The notes below the pieces were generated by a model. The model had not been told where the DNA came from, ran no database searches, and saw only the letters and a program-made list of their open reading frames with translations. DNA of 64,000 nt from Deroplatys truncata (taxonomy: Eukaryota; Arthropoda; Insecta; Mantodea; Mantidae): assembly GCA_030765065.1 (NCBI GenBank), contig CM060983.1, positions 229,171,528 through 229,235,527 of the forward strand. The letters run 5' to 3'. This document shows, in pieces, positions 22,540 to 34,969 of the stretch. The translations under genes were made by a program, and so were the position numbers. The stretch's first letter is position 1. Every line of letters starts with the position of its first letter.

Positions 22540-23382
22540 TGAGGCAGTATTTTTAACACTTAAATGATATCAGTCTGACTATGTAATATAAAATATAATA
22601 TCAGCCTGCCTTAAAGCAATATGTGTATAATATAATATATAAAATGTATGTAACTGTCATTGTATTATGTTTATATTATTATATACATGTTTAATAATGT
22701 TATGTGAATGTATTATGTTTAATAATGTAGGAGCTGTGAGAATATAGGTCAAAACTTGCTAACAATGAGGCAATAATGAATTGGAAAGTTTAATAATGCT
22801 ACTGGTAATTCTTGGAGCAACAATAATGTAATTTTTAAGACAGTTTATAAATAGCCAATCAACAACTAGAAAGACTAAAAAGTTAAATAAAAGTATTCTA
22901 TTGGAGTGGAATTAGCCAATCAGAAACTGAAATAGAGCAAATTGTACAAATTTAGAAGTCAGTTGCTTGTAGACAGCATTCTTAACTGGACGTGAAACAC
23001 GTCCTCAAGAAGTTTAATACGTATTCAGAGTGAGACGAAAATTCATTACGGTGAATATTATAAAGTTTACGTGTTAAAAGGTGCAAGTAATTAATAAATA
23101 ATCTCACAGCTCCCTATATCAGTGAAGTGTTATTTAATCGTGTCAAGGATTAATAAAAAGAAGTGAAGTAAAAATTATAATTTGTGTAAGCCTACATTCT
23201 TCTACAAATTAATACTGACACAGCCAAGGCAAACCTAAATATATAATATTAAACAAACACTAAAATATAAAGTTTAAAGTAAAGTTGGAGCGAAGGCCAC
23301 CAGAACTTGGTACCATATGTGGGGCAGTTACTTCATCAAGTTCGGCTCCCCAACACTTGAACTACAATACAACACCTTCTCA
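22540..23382 (+). repeat. 3' LTR of element H
   Basis: Starts TGAGGCAG and ends TTCTCA. Compared with the 5' LTR it has an extra AT-rich stretch near 22580 and lacks others, with many substitutions, pointing to an old insertion. Confidence 0.8.
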
Positions 23383-23513
23383 AACATTTTTAATTATAAA
23401 TGGTGGTATTAAAGAAAAAATGATTTTTGTGATAACGGTATTTAAGAAGGTGGCATTTCCACTATAGTTAGGTATCAAGAACTTTAAAAAAGCATTAATA
23501 AGTTTAGTGATGT
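23382..23513 (+). repeat. Right copy of 131 bp flanking duplication
   Basis: Direct repeat of 14701-14831 that starts exactly where the 3' LTR of element H ends. One extra A makes it 132 bases. Confidence 0.8.
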
Positions 23514-24271
23514 CAGTTTTTCCTCTCTCCTGAAAACTTTTTTACTATGCGCTTGGTGCTTCTTGATTCGATGCTTCTCAAATGTCAGAACCCAGACTAG
23601 CTTTGAATGCAGCTTAAGATTACAAAAGAACTCTGTTTATTATCAACATAATAAGCCATATGCATAAAATGTAGTATTATGCTTTGTTTTACCTATAGGA
23701 AAAGCTCACATAGCATATACTTCATTCTGTATGCATAAACAGTAACCTAATGGTAAGAGGTTTATACTTCCATGCCACAGTTTTACCTTTCGATAATAGT
23801 TAAATTTTCTATTAATCATAGGCTTCTGCTTCTATTCAGTCATTCTTGTCATGGCCATTCTCATTTAAAACTTAATGCAACAGATTACAGAAGGCGACAA
23901 ACTCCAACAACATAACCTGTGTAACATGTAAATTGTCTGAGGAATACGAGAAACAAGGAGAACAAACTTGTTGAAGCAATATAAAGTGCTACTGAATAGA
24001 TCACAAAGCCCTGCACTGACAAATAAGAAAGCTTCATCAGTGAGGACGATGTTGCCAATAAAATAATCACTTAACCACTCCATGCTCTGTTTATTGAATC
24101 AATATAACTGCTTGAAGTCAGAATCTGTTATCTGTTTTCTTTCGTTAAAGCACTTTCTAACCTGAACTTGAAGAAATGCAGCTATTTTTTTAATTATTCA
24201 CATTTGCAAAACAAAAAAAAACCTGGGGAAAGGCATGCTACAAGTTTTCTTAGTATTGCCTACGAAGCAAA
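23514..24271. other. No gene recognised
   Basis: AT-rich DNA. A 72-codon minus-strand frame at 24083-23865 is hydrophobic and shows no domain that I know. It lies inside the intron of the phospholipase B-like gene. Confidence 0.5.
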
Positions 24272-24795
24272 TCTTCTCGTATGTTTTATGCATGACAATC
24301 TTGGCATATTCTAAGGGTAGAAGTATAATCTAATAGATCGATAATGTGCTAACAGGAAAGGCATATACTAAACTTTTTATGCATGCTGGTCGTAGTATTT
24401 ACTCTTCTCGTATGTTTTATGCATGACAATCTTGGCATATTCTAAGGGTAGAAGTATAACCTAATAGATGGATAATGTGCTAACAGGAAAGGCATATACT
24501 AAACTTTTTATGCATGCTGGTCGTAGTATTTACTCTTCTCGTATGTTTTATGCATGACAATCTTGGCATATTCTAAGGGTAGAAGTATAATCTAATAGAT
24601 GGATAATGTGCTAACAGGAAAGGCATATACTAAACTTTTTATGCATGCTGGTCATAGTATTTACTCTTCTCGTATGTTTTATACATGACAATTGTGGCAT
24701 ATTCTAAGGGTAGAAGTATAATCTAATAGATCGATAATGTGCTAACAGGAAAGGCATATACTAAACTTTTTATGCATGCTGGTCGTAGTATTTAC
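24272..24795 (+). repeat. Tandem repeat, 4 x 131 bp
   Basis: Units start at 24272, 24403, 24534 and 24665, each 131 bases, with only a few differences between units. Each unit starts TCTTCTCGTATGTTTTA (one base changed later) and ends GTAGTATTTAC. The high similarity points to recent expansion or homogenisation. No coding frame runs through it. Confidence 0.95.
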
Positions 24796-25250
24796 TTCCA
24801 AAACTGTAGGAAAACAATTTACTACATTTTATACATACAGCTTATTTATATTTAGTACAATATTGCCAGACTCTTTCCCTAATTCCTACACAGCTGCTAT
24901 CAGAAAGAGCAAATGAAAACAGATTTAATATTTGCTCAAATCATTAATTTATTTGCTATCAATTATTTAGACTTCTAATGTTGATACAAAATATTAATCT
25001 GTAATAATAATAAATATAATAATTACCTATATGAATGCTGCATATTTCCTTTATAACGGCTTCAGTCTTGCAATATGAAATAAAGGCAGGCATGAAAAGA
25101 AACACATTCACATCTTTTGTAAGTTAAAATATCAGAAAATATCTTGATTTACAAACACCGCCTTTCATAACACTGAATAATTTGAATGAAGAATGAAAAG
25201 ATGGTCACAGAGCTGTTATACAACAAGGAAGAAGTCACATTTCTACTTAC

Positions 25251-25351
25251 AGAAAATCAATGTGAGTAATTTCTAATTCTTGACGTGCTCGCTCTATTCC
25301 TCGTTGCCAACCAGTTTCTATACCATGCAACTGCATATAGAACAGTCTCAC
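25251..25351 (-). CDS. Phospholipase B-like gene, downstream exon
   Basis: A 101-base minus-strand exon. It begins after a GTTTTAG acceptor and ends before a GTAAGT donor. It encodes VRLFYMQLHGIETGWQRGIE and continues to THIDF. This continues in phase 0 from the exon at 42230-41984, whose last codons read DPFWHQ. The family (PLBD1/2, insect lamina ancestor) has the expected HQVRLFYLQLxGL segment here. These are lysosomal or secreted N-terminal-nucleophile hydrolases linked to phospholipid deacylation; the catalytic residues are in other exons not found in this window. The exon ends with two bases of a codon, so another exon must follow. Precise splice signals and an intact frame argue for a live gene. 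Confidence 0.75.
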
Positions 25352-25481
25352 CTAAAACATACAATACTCTGCAAAAATTACCCTTGCTGTTAAAAATAAA
25401 CTGAATAGACCGGAGGGTTCAAAGCAACAGTGGTATAACTTACTACATATTAGAACTGTGATAGTTTAATGTATGCATATA

Positions 25482-26049
25482 CAGAGTGAGCCAAAAAACT
25501 ACAAACCGGCTGCGTGATGTTTTTCCTGTCTGCATCCTCAACGCTCATTGCTGTCTGCCACTATCTTAGAAAGGCACGGATAAAACTATAAAACATTTTT
25601 AAAACTACTTTTAGAGGCTTTACTTAACAACTTTATGAAATTGTGTTGAGGACAGAATTATTAGTAGAGATTTGTGGCCCCCTTGGTCCCCGACCTAACT
25701 CCCTGCAATTTCTATTTCTGGGCTAACATAAAACAAAGTGTACAAGACAAACCCACACACCCTGGAAGAATTAAAATAAAATATCCACCAGGAAATTTCC
25801 AGCCTTTCTCAACGTGAACTACGGCGAGTGATGGATAGTTTCCTAAAGATGTGCCAAAAATGTATGAACAACGACGGTGGCCAGTTTCAGCATCTCCTTT
25901 CATAAAGTTGGTAAGTAAAGCCTTTAAAAGTAGTTTTAAAAATGTTGTATGGTTTCATCTGCAGCTTTCTATGGTAGCGGCAGCAAGCGCCAAGGATGCA
26001 GAGAGGAAAAACATCGTGCAGCCGGTTCGTAGTTTTTTGGCTCTCTCTG
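25482..26049 (+). mobile_element. Deleted mariner-like element with long TIRs
   Basis: Left end CAGAGTGAGCCAAAAAACTA and right end, inverted, CAGAGAGAGCCAAAAAACTA form inverted repeats of about 80 bp, with TA on both outer sides (25480-25481, 26050-26051). The 568 bp interior keeps only a broken C-terminal transposase piece, including PPWSPDLTPCNF-like residues (the third-acid region) and LRRVMDSFLKMCQKCM. Most of the transposase is gone, so it is a MITE-like deletion derivative. Confidence 0.75.
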
Positions 26050-26714
26050 TAGTAGTAGTGAAATATTTATATACATTATAAAGAAATGGTTTTACTGTGT
26101 CTACCACATGCATAGTAGCTAGCGGAGGTATTGCATTCCACCCAAAAAATATTTCCACAGAAATACATGTTTTGAGGTCACCTGAATCCAAAAAAGCCAT
26201 TTTAGAAAAAGGTCTGCATGGTGTGTGTGTGTGTGTCTTCTGTGAACAGCGTAACAAAAAAATTTTGATGTGTTACACTCACATGACTTTCTCTACTCTT
26301 ATACAAACTATTTTTACATGCCTATTCCTCATATGCTTCATGTTAATTGAGATATCGAGATGTTAATCTTATTGCTAATTTTCTTGTAGATGCAAGCGGA
26401 ATTGGTAGGCTTTAAGTGATAGTCAAATATTTTAAGCGCTGGTTGCTATGTGGAGTATTCCATTCTTTTTGTATATCCAGGACAAAAAAAATGAATAACG
26501 AATTCCCATTTGAGAAAAAGTATAAGTTTTGGAAAATTTAAGGGAATAACAAGCAATATCTCAAAAATGGTTCACTCAACAAAAAAAAATGTATATGACA
26601 TAAATTGTGTATTTTAATGCGATCTACATTTTTTGTGTAGTAAAATTTTGTCTATCTCTTATGGTTTACCAGTTATGCAAAAGTCGTTCACAATGAAGAA
26701 TACTTTTGGAGAAA

Positions 26715-27329
26715 TTCCCAGAAAATTCAAGATATACATTTTATTTGTCATGAAAGTATCTTAAATATATGATATTTTAATCAAAATTGTTTGAGCGATT
26801 TTTGAGAAAATTAAAATTTTCAAAAAATGCTCCATGTAAAGGGTAATCTGGGGTGGGGGGATATTCTTGAAAACCTTCATGCTGCATCTCTGGAAGATAC
26901 TGAACCTAAATACCAAGTTTGGTGTTTATCCGACTGTTTGTTTCTGATTTATACTGTTCACAGACACAGACATGTTTCCAAAAATACCTTTTTTGGATTC
27001 AGGAGGCCTCAAAACATGTATTTCCAGTGAAATCTCGGTAACAAATGTTTGGGTAGAATGCAATACTTCCCCTACTTACTATACGTAGTAGAGAAAGTAA
27101 CAAAAGGTTGGATAAACACTAAACTGGGTATTTAAGTTCAATACCTTCCAAAAATGTGGCACAAAGATTTTCAAGAAAATCCACCCATCCCAAACTGCAC
27201 TTTACATGGAACATTTTATTCAAAATTTGTTTATTTTATAAAAAATGGCTCTAACAACTTTGATTAAAATACCGTATATTTATTAAAGCTATTTACATGA
27301 CAAAATGTATATCTTGAATTTTCTGGGAA
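26715..27329. repeat. Long imperfect inverted repeat
   Basis: The left arm, about 26715-26950, and the right arm, about 27102-27329, are reverse complements with scattered differences. Both outer ends read TTCCCAGAAAATTCAAGATA in the outside-in direction. The loop is about 150 bases. The segment at about 26090-26200 also matches the inverse of 26960-27100. A third, direct copy of the left arm lies at about 61670-61895. It is a dispersed repeat of unknown class; no protein was recognised. Confidence 0.75.
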
Positions 27330-27399
27330 CAGTCTTTATTAGGAAGAAATTTTGTACAATGTTGTATCTCTAATGTTTAATCAGCAGTACATGAGGTGC

Positions 27400-28935
27400 A
27401 TGTTGTTTTAACAAAAATGCTTTCACCTAATAGGCAAATATTAACATTTACATGAATAAACAAACTGAAATACTCTAATGTTTAAAGTAAGAGTAATAAC
27501 AATAATGATGATAATGAACATCATCAAAAGTAGATGTTAAAAGATACAGCCTGCCTATTCATTATCACTATCATCAGAGATGGACTGGAATGGTTGTTTT
27601 TCTCTAATGAAGTGAAATAGATGTGGTGTATGGATGGAATAAACTTCAACAGATCCAACATATCTTTCTTCTTCTGGTCACTGATAGATCTTCAGTTGCT
27701 AAACAACTGTGATTGAACAACAGTCACAAATGCCCCTTCATTGCTGGTTTCAGAATGAGTTGACTAAATGCACTGTCTTCATTTAGAGTAAAACATTGTA
27801 TATGGTTTAGAATTTGAAGCTAGTTTATGTTCTTCTTTACAAACTTTTGGATGACTTGAAATCCTCGTTATTCATCTCGTAGAGAATAAATGGATTTCTT
27901 TTTTGAGCTTGTTTACTTGTATGAGACATATCCAACTTCAATATTGCATCATTTGACATGAAATAATTACCATAAACAAGAAATTAGTTTTCACCTGTAG
28001 ACTGTTAGAGCAAATAAGCTTCATCCACATGAGACATTCCTTGATATTGTTTGTCCAGTTCCGCAGGTTTTGTCATGCAAGAGCTGTTTCTTGTGATGCT
28101 CGAGTTTCATCCCAAACATACATGTAAGATCTGTCACTGGATAGATCGTGATGGCTGAAACTGAAGCAGTACACATTACATCTGTAGTGTGCAGCAGAGG
28201 TCGTCAGTACTGCAAACACACGACATCATTACTGTACTTCCCAAACTGAGTTGGAGCTCCACACGTTATTTTGTAAGGTCACATTTGTGACAAGTTTTGT
28301 TATTTGAAAATGCTCCTTGTTGTTTCACCTGCAGCTTTTCCTTCACAGACATACAATTCTTACACTCTCTTGATGCTCGAAGTGTTCAATACAGCTTTGT
28401 GATGTTCACATGTTTTGTTAAGATGCCAAAGCTTTACCTCTTGAATCTTCTGCTGCAAATTTCCCCACATTTTCTTGCACACATTACTCTACCTTCTGAT
28501 ACACCAAATGTACATAAGAAATATGTTCTGTCACACTCTGCTTATCAATTGTTAATCCATATTTATTTGTGCATCCCTTGCCAGCACGACATTATCCTGA
28601 GGGCATCTTCATTGAACAGGATACCTTTTTATCAACCACAAGGATAAGCATTTTGTTGAAGAGTAGTTTCACATTTTCTAAAAATTATCAAAAAAGATGT
28701 TTCCTTTCCCCTAAATAGTACGTAAGGCTTACCCTCATTTTGATTGCTTTTTCCTGTATTTATTTTCCAAGATGCTATTCTCTTCTGTCCATAAGCTTGT
28801 TCAGTTTTTTCAAGCAAAGTTTTTGTGCTTTGATTATATTGGTCAACACTGATTCTGCAGTATAAAGGAAAATAAGTGACTTTAATGGAAGTCAGTACCC
28901 TGATTTCAAGAATGAAGTCTGTTTTTGGCAATCAC
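27400..28935 (-). pseudogene. Remnant of an unknown repetitive protein family
   Basis: Minus-strand frames broken by stops show protein-like segments: a 99-codon frame at 28931-28632, then CTFGVSEGRVMCARKCGE, then SSDRSYMYVWDETRAS at about 28140-28090. From memory the last resembles a domain of unknown function found in multi-copy, transposon-associated proteins of insects (with an HDxxSDxxxMYVW pattern). The Cys spacing in the middle part suggests metal binding. I cannot assign a function; exon boundaries or deletion scars may also be mixed in. Confidence 0.35.
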
Positions 28936-30888
28936 ATCTACATTTTATGATACGTGTATATATGTCTATGGTGCTAAATTCATTCAGTTTATACAGCTCA
29001 CTGCTATGCTTCATTATGTTATTCTAAATCTGGTGTTTATTTTCTTCCTAATTGGCTCACTTCCTTATCACCCAGATGTTTATGTTTATATTCCCAGCAT
29101 TATCAGTTTTGTTCTATATGTCAGGTCTATCTTCTTGTGAGGTATTTACAGCTATATAGATCTCAACCTCAGTTAGTTTGAAACTTGTTTAATACGCACA
29201 TTCGTCTTCTATATGTGTAGTGCTAAAATAAAAGTTAGAGTATGTATGACTTCTACATCACACAGTGTCTACAAAGTCCTCAGAAGTTTTGTTACATGTT
29301 TGATGGGAAGGTACATAAAATAGACTCACAAACAAAGAAACTGTATTACTCTTATTTCAAAGAGAAAGTTGATGATCAGGATAAATTGTTCGCACCTCAT
29401 ATTGCATGTAACAGTTGTGTTGAGTTATTGGTATGAAGGAAAACAGAAGACAATGCCATTTACCAAACCAATGATTTGGAAAGAACAGCAGAATCACCAT
29501 TACGATTGTCACTTTTGTATGTAACAACTTGCTGGCTACAACAAAAAAAAAAGATAAGGCAGGAATTAAATATCCAAATCTGAACTCAGCCACATGGCCT
29601 ATTTCTCATGGACCTGAACTACCCATACCTACACCACCAGCAGACCTCAATTTTAGTGAATCTGAAAGCAGCTCCATGACTTCCAACAATGAATTGGTTT
29701 CTGAACCAGAAGAATTTGACAATTCACCACAACAGTCTAATCAATTTAGTTAAGTGATTTAGTGAGGTATTTAGGCCTCGAGGGAGAGTGACTATAGAAT
29801 GAATAGAAGGGAACAAATTAGACAAAGTAAAGACAAGTGTATTGATAAGCAAGTGATAGATTTATATGAAATCATGAAGTGAATGATTTAGATATAAAAG
29901 ACGGTAAACACGGAGAGGGCTACTAGTAGGAGGGAGAGTTACATTTCTTAATATGAATGAGCAAGTGTTGTTATGGCCGATCAGCATGGGGTACACAATA
30001 AGTATTCTCTAAATTTGCATCTAACAGTTGCCATTTCCCGCTGGTAGTGGAGATTCAAAGACGATCGGAGGAAGTAAGGGAAAGAGATGGAAATGGGAGA
30101 AGAACACTAAGCAGTATAGTGACTTTAGATGAGAAACTTTTAGCGATATGAAGCTAACTCAACACATATGTTTTTTAAATGCGGAAACTTGGGTATGATC
30201 GGCAATAGGAGCCAGGTCTCAATGCTGATCATGCCCAAATGTATTGTATTAGCTCAGCACTCAATAAAGATATATCATCTTTAGGCCTCACAAAACAAAA
30301 AATTGAATTGCTGCCCTCAAGACTACAGGAGATGAATTTGTTATCACCTGACGTTACATTTTCGTGGTATAGGAATTGCGAGATACTGTTCTAAAAGTAC
30401 TATGCAGAAGAAGATCAACTTGTGTTTTGTATAGCTGTGTGTAATTTTATTCAACAGTTGGGCAGGGAGGCATATGAGACAAGTAACTGGCGTCTTTTTA
30501 TTGATTCTTCCAAACAAAGTCTTAAGGCAGTGTTACTTCATAATGGCAACAAGTCAGCTTGCACATTCTATGAACCTAAGAGTGTCTTAAGAATCTCTGA
30601 GTGGCAAATATGTGGTGACTTGAAGGTCATTGGTCTGTTACTAGGACAACAGGGAGCATACACAACATTCCCTAATTTTCTTTGGAAATGGGACAGCAGG
30701 GCGAGGGTTAAATGTTGGAAAACTGACCTGAGAGGCAGGAACTGGAACCTGGATCCAAAAATGTTACTAATGTGCATTTTGTTGCTCATCAAAAAATTCT
30801 ACTCCCTCCATTAACCATAAAACTTGGCATGATGAAACAATTTGTGGAAGCATTTGACAAAAGTTGCCCTTGCTTCCAAAACTTAGGT

Positions 30889-30946
30889 GATGATGATGAT
30901 GATATGCGGTTTAAGGGCGCTAAACTGCTAAGGTCATCAGCGCCCT
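30889..30946 (-). other. 3' terminal hairpin and ATC tail of E1
   Basis: On the minus strand AGGGCGCT (30946-30939) pairs with AGCGCCCT (30921-30914) around a 17-base loop, followed by TTAAACCGCATATC and an ATC repeat. The same hairpin with one mismatch ends E2 (53073-53105). It is a likely recognition signal for the element's reverse transcriptase. Confidence 0.65.
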
Positions 30947-31054
30947 TACAATGTATAAAATATAAAGTCAAAATATAAAAGACAGGTAAAAGAACCGCAT
31001 AATTAAAAAAAAAGGGACACAAACCTGCGATGTCCAAAAAGCTAAAAATAACAA

Positions 31055-31098
31055 GAATATAACAATAACAATAATAACAACAATAACAACAATACAAA
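31055..31098 (+). repeat. AAC/AAT microsatellite
   Basis: A run of AACAATAACAATAATAAC-type triplets inside the 3' UTR of E1. E2 lacks it at the matching place. Confidence 0.8.
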
Positions 31099-31286
31099 TA
31101 TCCCAAAAACCAACACACTAAAAGCATAGGCAATAAAAGATTAAAACGTGTCAAGAACTGTAGAATGCGAGGGACATGAGCGCCATATGTCCACTGGGGA
31201 GTAGAGTCCCTATTAAAACATACAGAATAAAATAACAAAGTTACAGGACGCTCAACGCATCAAATGCGCAGATAAAATCACTGTCA

Positions 31287-34200
31287 CTAATAAAACGTAA
31301 AACACATTCTACAATACACGTGTCGTCTGCCAAAACGTTGGCAATGCCAACTGGCAGACCAACACGGATGTAGCAATGGAGCTAAAACCTGACACTCCTC
31401 TAAAATGTGACGCACCGTTAAGGGCACATCACACTGCTCACAGAGTGGAGCGGAGTCACCACTGAGCAGATACCTATGACTAAACAGACAATGTCCAATC
31501 CGTAAACGAGCTAAAATTACCTCTTCCCGACGACACGAACGAGAAGAGGTACCCCAGACTAACGGGAGAGGTTTAACCTCCCGCAACTTGTTCCCCCGGA
31601 GGGCCGTCCACTCATCCCTCCAAACCGAGAGGATGCGGCTACGTAAAATAACAAAGAAATCTGTGGAGGGAACAACAGAAGTAAAATAACTGGGTAATAA
31701 AATCGCCGATTTGGCAGCGACGTCGGCAGACTCGTTACCTGAGATGCCCACATGACCTGGAATCCACATGAAGGAGACGCTGATGCCAGAGACACCAAGC
31801 GAGTGGAGCAGGTCATGTATGCGCTGTACGAGTGGGTGGTAATGGTACAGCGCGTTAATACTCTGAAGGGCACTCAGAGAGTCCGTACAAATAACACAGT
31901 GCCGTAAGTCGTGCCTCTGAATGTATAACACAGATTGATAAATGCTAAAAAGTTCGGCGGTAAAAATTGAATATTGTCCAGGTAAACGAAACGTAAAACT
32001 ACATTGACCAAAAACAAAGGCACATCCAACTCCAGCATCAGTCTTAGATCCATCGGTAAAGATAAAATGAAAATCCCCGAATTGCGCCCGTACTTCTAAA
32101 AAAGCCGATCTAAAGACTGAAGAAGGGGTCTCAGTCTTCGGCATCGACGTTAGCCCAAGGTGACAGTGGGCCTCAGCGCGCAACCATGGAGGAAAAAGCG
32201 TTTTCCCCCTGGGAAGGGCCGGCGCTGTCGTAACGTCCAAATGCCGAAGGAGTTGTCGAAATCGAACCCCTGGAGGTAGTAATGCAGAGGAGCTAACGAA
32301 ATATTGTCGATCAAGTGAATCCTCGTAAAATAAATCGAAGGACGGGTGGTTAGGCAAGCTTGAGAGCCAACAAGCATAGCTGCACAAAAGGATCTCACGC
32401 CGGAAGGACAGCGGAGGCTCTGCAGCTTCTGCGTACAGACTGGGTACAGAGCTAGTTGGAAAGGCCCCTGTAGCGACTCTTATGCCACGATGGTGAATGG
32501 CATTCAATCGACGTAACACAGATGGACGTGCCGACGAATAAACAATACACCCGTAATCAAGCTTGGATCGGACCAAAGAGCGATAAAGGCGAAGAAGGAC
32601 GGTCCGATCAGCTCCCCAGAATGTGCCACTTAAAACACGTAAAGGATTAAGAGAACGGTCACACTTTGCTTTTAAAAACGAAATGTGCGAAATCCAGCTC
32701 AGCTTTCTATCAAATATCAACCCCAAAAATTTCGCCTCGTCTGCAAAGGGAAGTATCCCTGGCCCAAGATGGAGAGAGGGCGGAGGGAAAGCCTTCCGGC
32801 GCCAGAAAGTGATACAGACGGATTTCTTGGCGGAGAAATTAAAGCCGTTGGCGTTACTCCAGGCGTAGAGACGGTCGATACAGCTCTGGAGACGGCGTTC
32901 GAGTAGACAGGTCCGCCGTGAACTGCAATAAATGGCAAAATCGTCAACAAAAAGGGACGATGAAATGCCAGGTGGCATAAATCAACAATGGGGTTGATAG
33001 CAATTGCAAAAAGTGTGACACTGAGTACAGAGCCCTGCGGTACTCTGTTCTCTTGAATAAAACGACTAGATAAAACCGAGCCCACACGTACACGAAACAC
33101 GCGGTCCGTCATAAATTCCCGAAGAAATATGGGAAGACGACCGCGGATATTCCATGCGTGAAGTGTACGTAAAATGCCGCCCCTCCAACAAGTGTCATAA
33201 GCTTTCTCCAGGTCAAAAAACACAGCCACGGTTTGACACTTTCTCAGAAATCCATTCATAACATGCGTCGACAGGGACACCAGGTGGTCGACGGTAGAGC
33301 AATATCGACGAAATCCGCACTGAGCGTTCGCTAGAAGTTTCTGAGACTCAAGCCACCATGTAAACCGCCCGTTGATCATGCGCTCCATCACCTTGCAAAT
33401 GCAACTGGTGAGAGAGATAGGGCGGTAGCTGGAAGGTAGTTGGCGATCCTTCCCAGGCTTAAGTATAGGGACATTGGTGGCTTCGCGCCAAACGGAAGGA
33501 AAAACGCCGTCTTGCCAAATACGGTTATAGACCTGTAAGAGAAAGATTTTACTGTCGGCAGAAAGGTGCTTTAACATCAGGACATGAATGCCGTCCGGGC
33601 CAGGAGCGGAGTGCCTAGAGCAATGAAGAGCGTTCTCCAGCTCCCTCATTGTGAAAAGTTCATTATAACACTCATTATTAGCAGACCGAAAATTAATGGT
33701 GTCGGAATCCAGCCGGTCTTTGATAGAGCGAAAGCCGGCGGAGTAATGGTCTGAACTGGATACCCCCTCAAAGGCAGCACCCAGTGTGTTAGCGATGGCA
33801 GCCGGATCCACTATAGTGGCATTGGAAACCTGAAGGCCAGAAACAGTACAATGCGACACTTTACCTGAGAAGCAACGAAGTTTATCCCAAACAACAGATG
33901 AAGGCGTAAAGCGATTAAAAGACTCGACAAAGCGAGTCCACGACGCCTTCTTGCTATCCTGAATAATGCGACGAGCCCTGGCGCGCAATTGTTTAAAAGT
34001 CACCAAATTATCAAGTGTAGGGTGTCGCCGAAACACCCTAAGTGCAGTCCTACGGGCACGAACGGCGTCCCGACAATCCTCGTTCCACCACGGAACAGGC
34101 GGTCGTCGAGGTTGAGAGGATGAACGGGGAATTGCGCGTTCGGCGGCAGAGAAAATCGTAGACGTAAGGTGCTGCACTAGTTAGTTAATGTCGGCGAAGG

Positions 34201-34948
34201 GCTGATCGTAAAAATGCACGAGGCTGGAATACAAGCTCCAGTCGGCTTTGGTGAATATCCAGGTAGGTACTCTGGAATGCTGTACGTGGTGTGACAGAAG
34301 AGAAACGATGCAGGGGTAATGGTCGCTGGAGTATGTGTCAGCGACGACGTTCCACTGAAGACGACTAGCAAGCTGGAGTGAGCAAATGGCAAGGTCCAGG
34401 TGAGAGAATGTACCAGAAGAATCAGAAATAAAAGTAGGTGCACCTGTATTGAGGATGGAAAGATTGAACTGGTAAAAAATGTCGGAAAGAAGAGTTCCCC
34501 TCGCACAAGCCCTTGGCGAACCCCACAGTGGGTGATGGGCATTAAAATCTCCCAACAGAAGAAATGGTGTTGGGAGAGCGGACAGGAGAGCTCGAATGTC
34601 CGCGGGAGCGAGGGGAGACGATGGAGGTGAATACACAGAGCAAACAGAAAACAAAAAACCGGGTAAGTGAAGGCGAACGGCAACAGCTTGCAAGTCGGAT
34701 GTAAGTGTGATAGTTTGAAAATGAACGTCGTTACGCACCGAAATCATGACACCACCGTGAGCAGGAGTACCCTCCTCCGGTTCAAGGTCGTAGCGAACCG
34801 GAGTATATCCTCGGAGATCAAAAGGATCATGAGGGCGAAGCTTGGTCTCCTGCAAACACACGACCATAGGTGAATGGGAACGCAATAAAAGTTGCAGTAC
34901 CGCCCTATGCGATCGTACACCACGTACATTCCAGGTCAGGATAGCCAT
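31287..34948 (-). pseudogene. ORF2 of LINE E1 (EN, RT, RNase H)
   Basis: Starts MAILTWNVRGVRSH at 34948. Endonuclease (residues 1-230): Asn in TWNVRG, Glu in QETKL, LLGDFNAHHPLWGS and the SDHYP catalytic His. One nonsense codon (TAA at about 34183; CAA in E2) follows. RT from 34177: GPDGIHVLMLKHL, YRPISLTSCICKVMERM, FFDLEKAYDTCWRGG and VPQGSVLSVTLFA. A frameshift near 32980 puts FVDDFA, with both catalytic Asp residues, in the next frame. RNase H follows: FIFTDGSK, AELFSIYQS, CTDSLSALQS and WIPGHVGISGNESADVAA, so all four acidic positions appear present. A CDVPLTVRHILEEC zinc-like motif is near the end and the last 30 residues are frameshifted relative to E2. With about three lesions it is nearly intact but not functional. 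Confidence 0.85.
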
Positions 34949-34969
34949 TAAGAAAAAGGGATAAACTGC

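Larger units (their letters stand above)
14832..23382 (+). mobile_element. Element H: decayed Ty3/Gypsy-type retrotransposon
   Basis: LTRs of about 860 bp (14832-15691) and 843 bp (22540-23382) flank an interior with remnants in the order gag, protease, reverse transcriptase, RNase H, integrase. That order (integrase last) identifies Ty3/Gypsy rather than Copia. No env-like frame is seen. All domains contain stops or frameshifts, and the LTRs differ by many substitutions and indels, so the copy is old. A LINE tail interrupts it at about 20297-21180, and most of the integrase core is missing. A CT repeat and a purine tract precede the 3' LTR. Confidence 0.8.

Noticed and set aside
23865..24083. 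72-codon minus-strand frame
   Set aside because: Hydrophobic, no recognised domain, no splice signals; probably chance.
24272..24795. CRISPR-like array
   Set aside because: Units are adjacent with no unique spacers and the DNA is eukaryotic; it is a plain tandem repeat.
24272..24795. Link between this 131 bp period and the 131 bp duplication around element H
   Set aside because: The sequences are unrelated; the equal length is coincidence.
34400..34873. Plus-strand frames inside LINE E1
   Set aside because: They are shadows of the minus-strand ORF2, whose motifs are clear.
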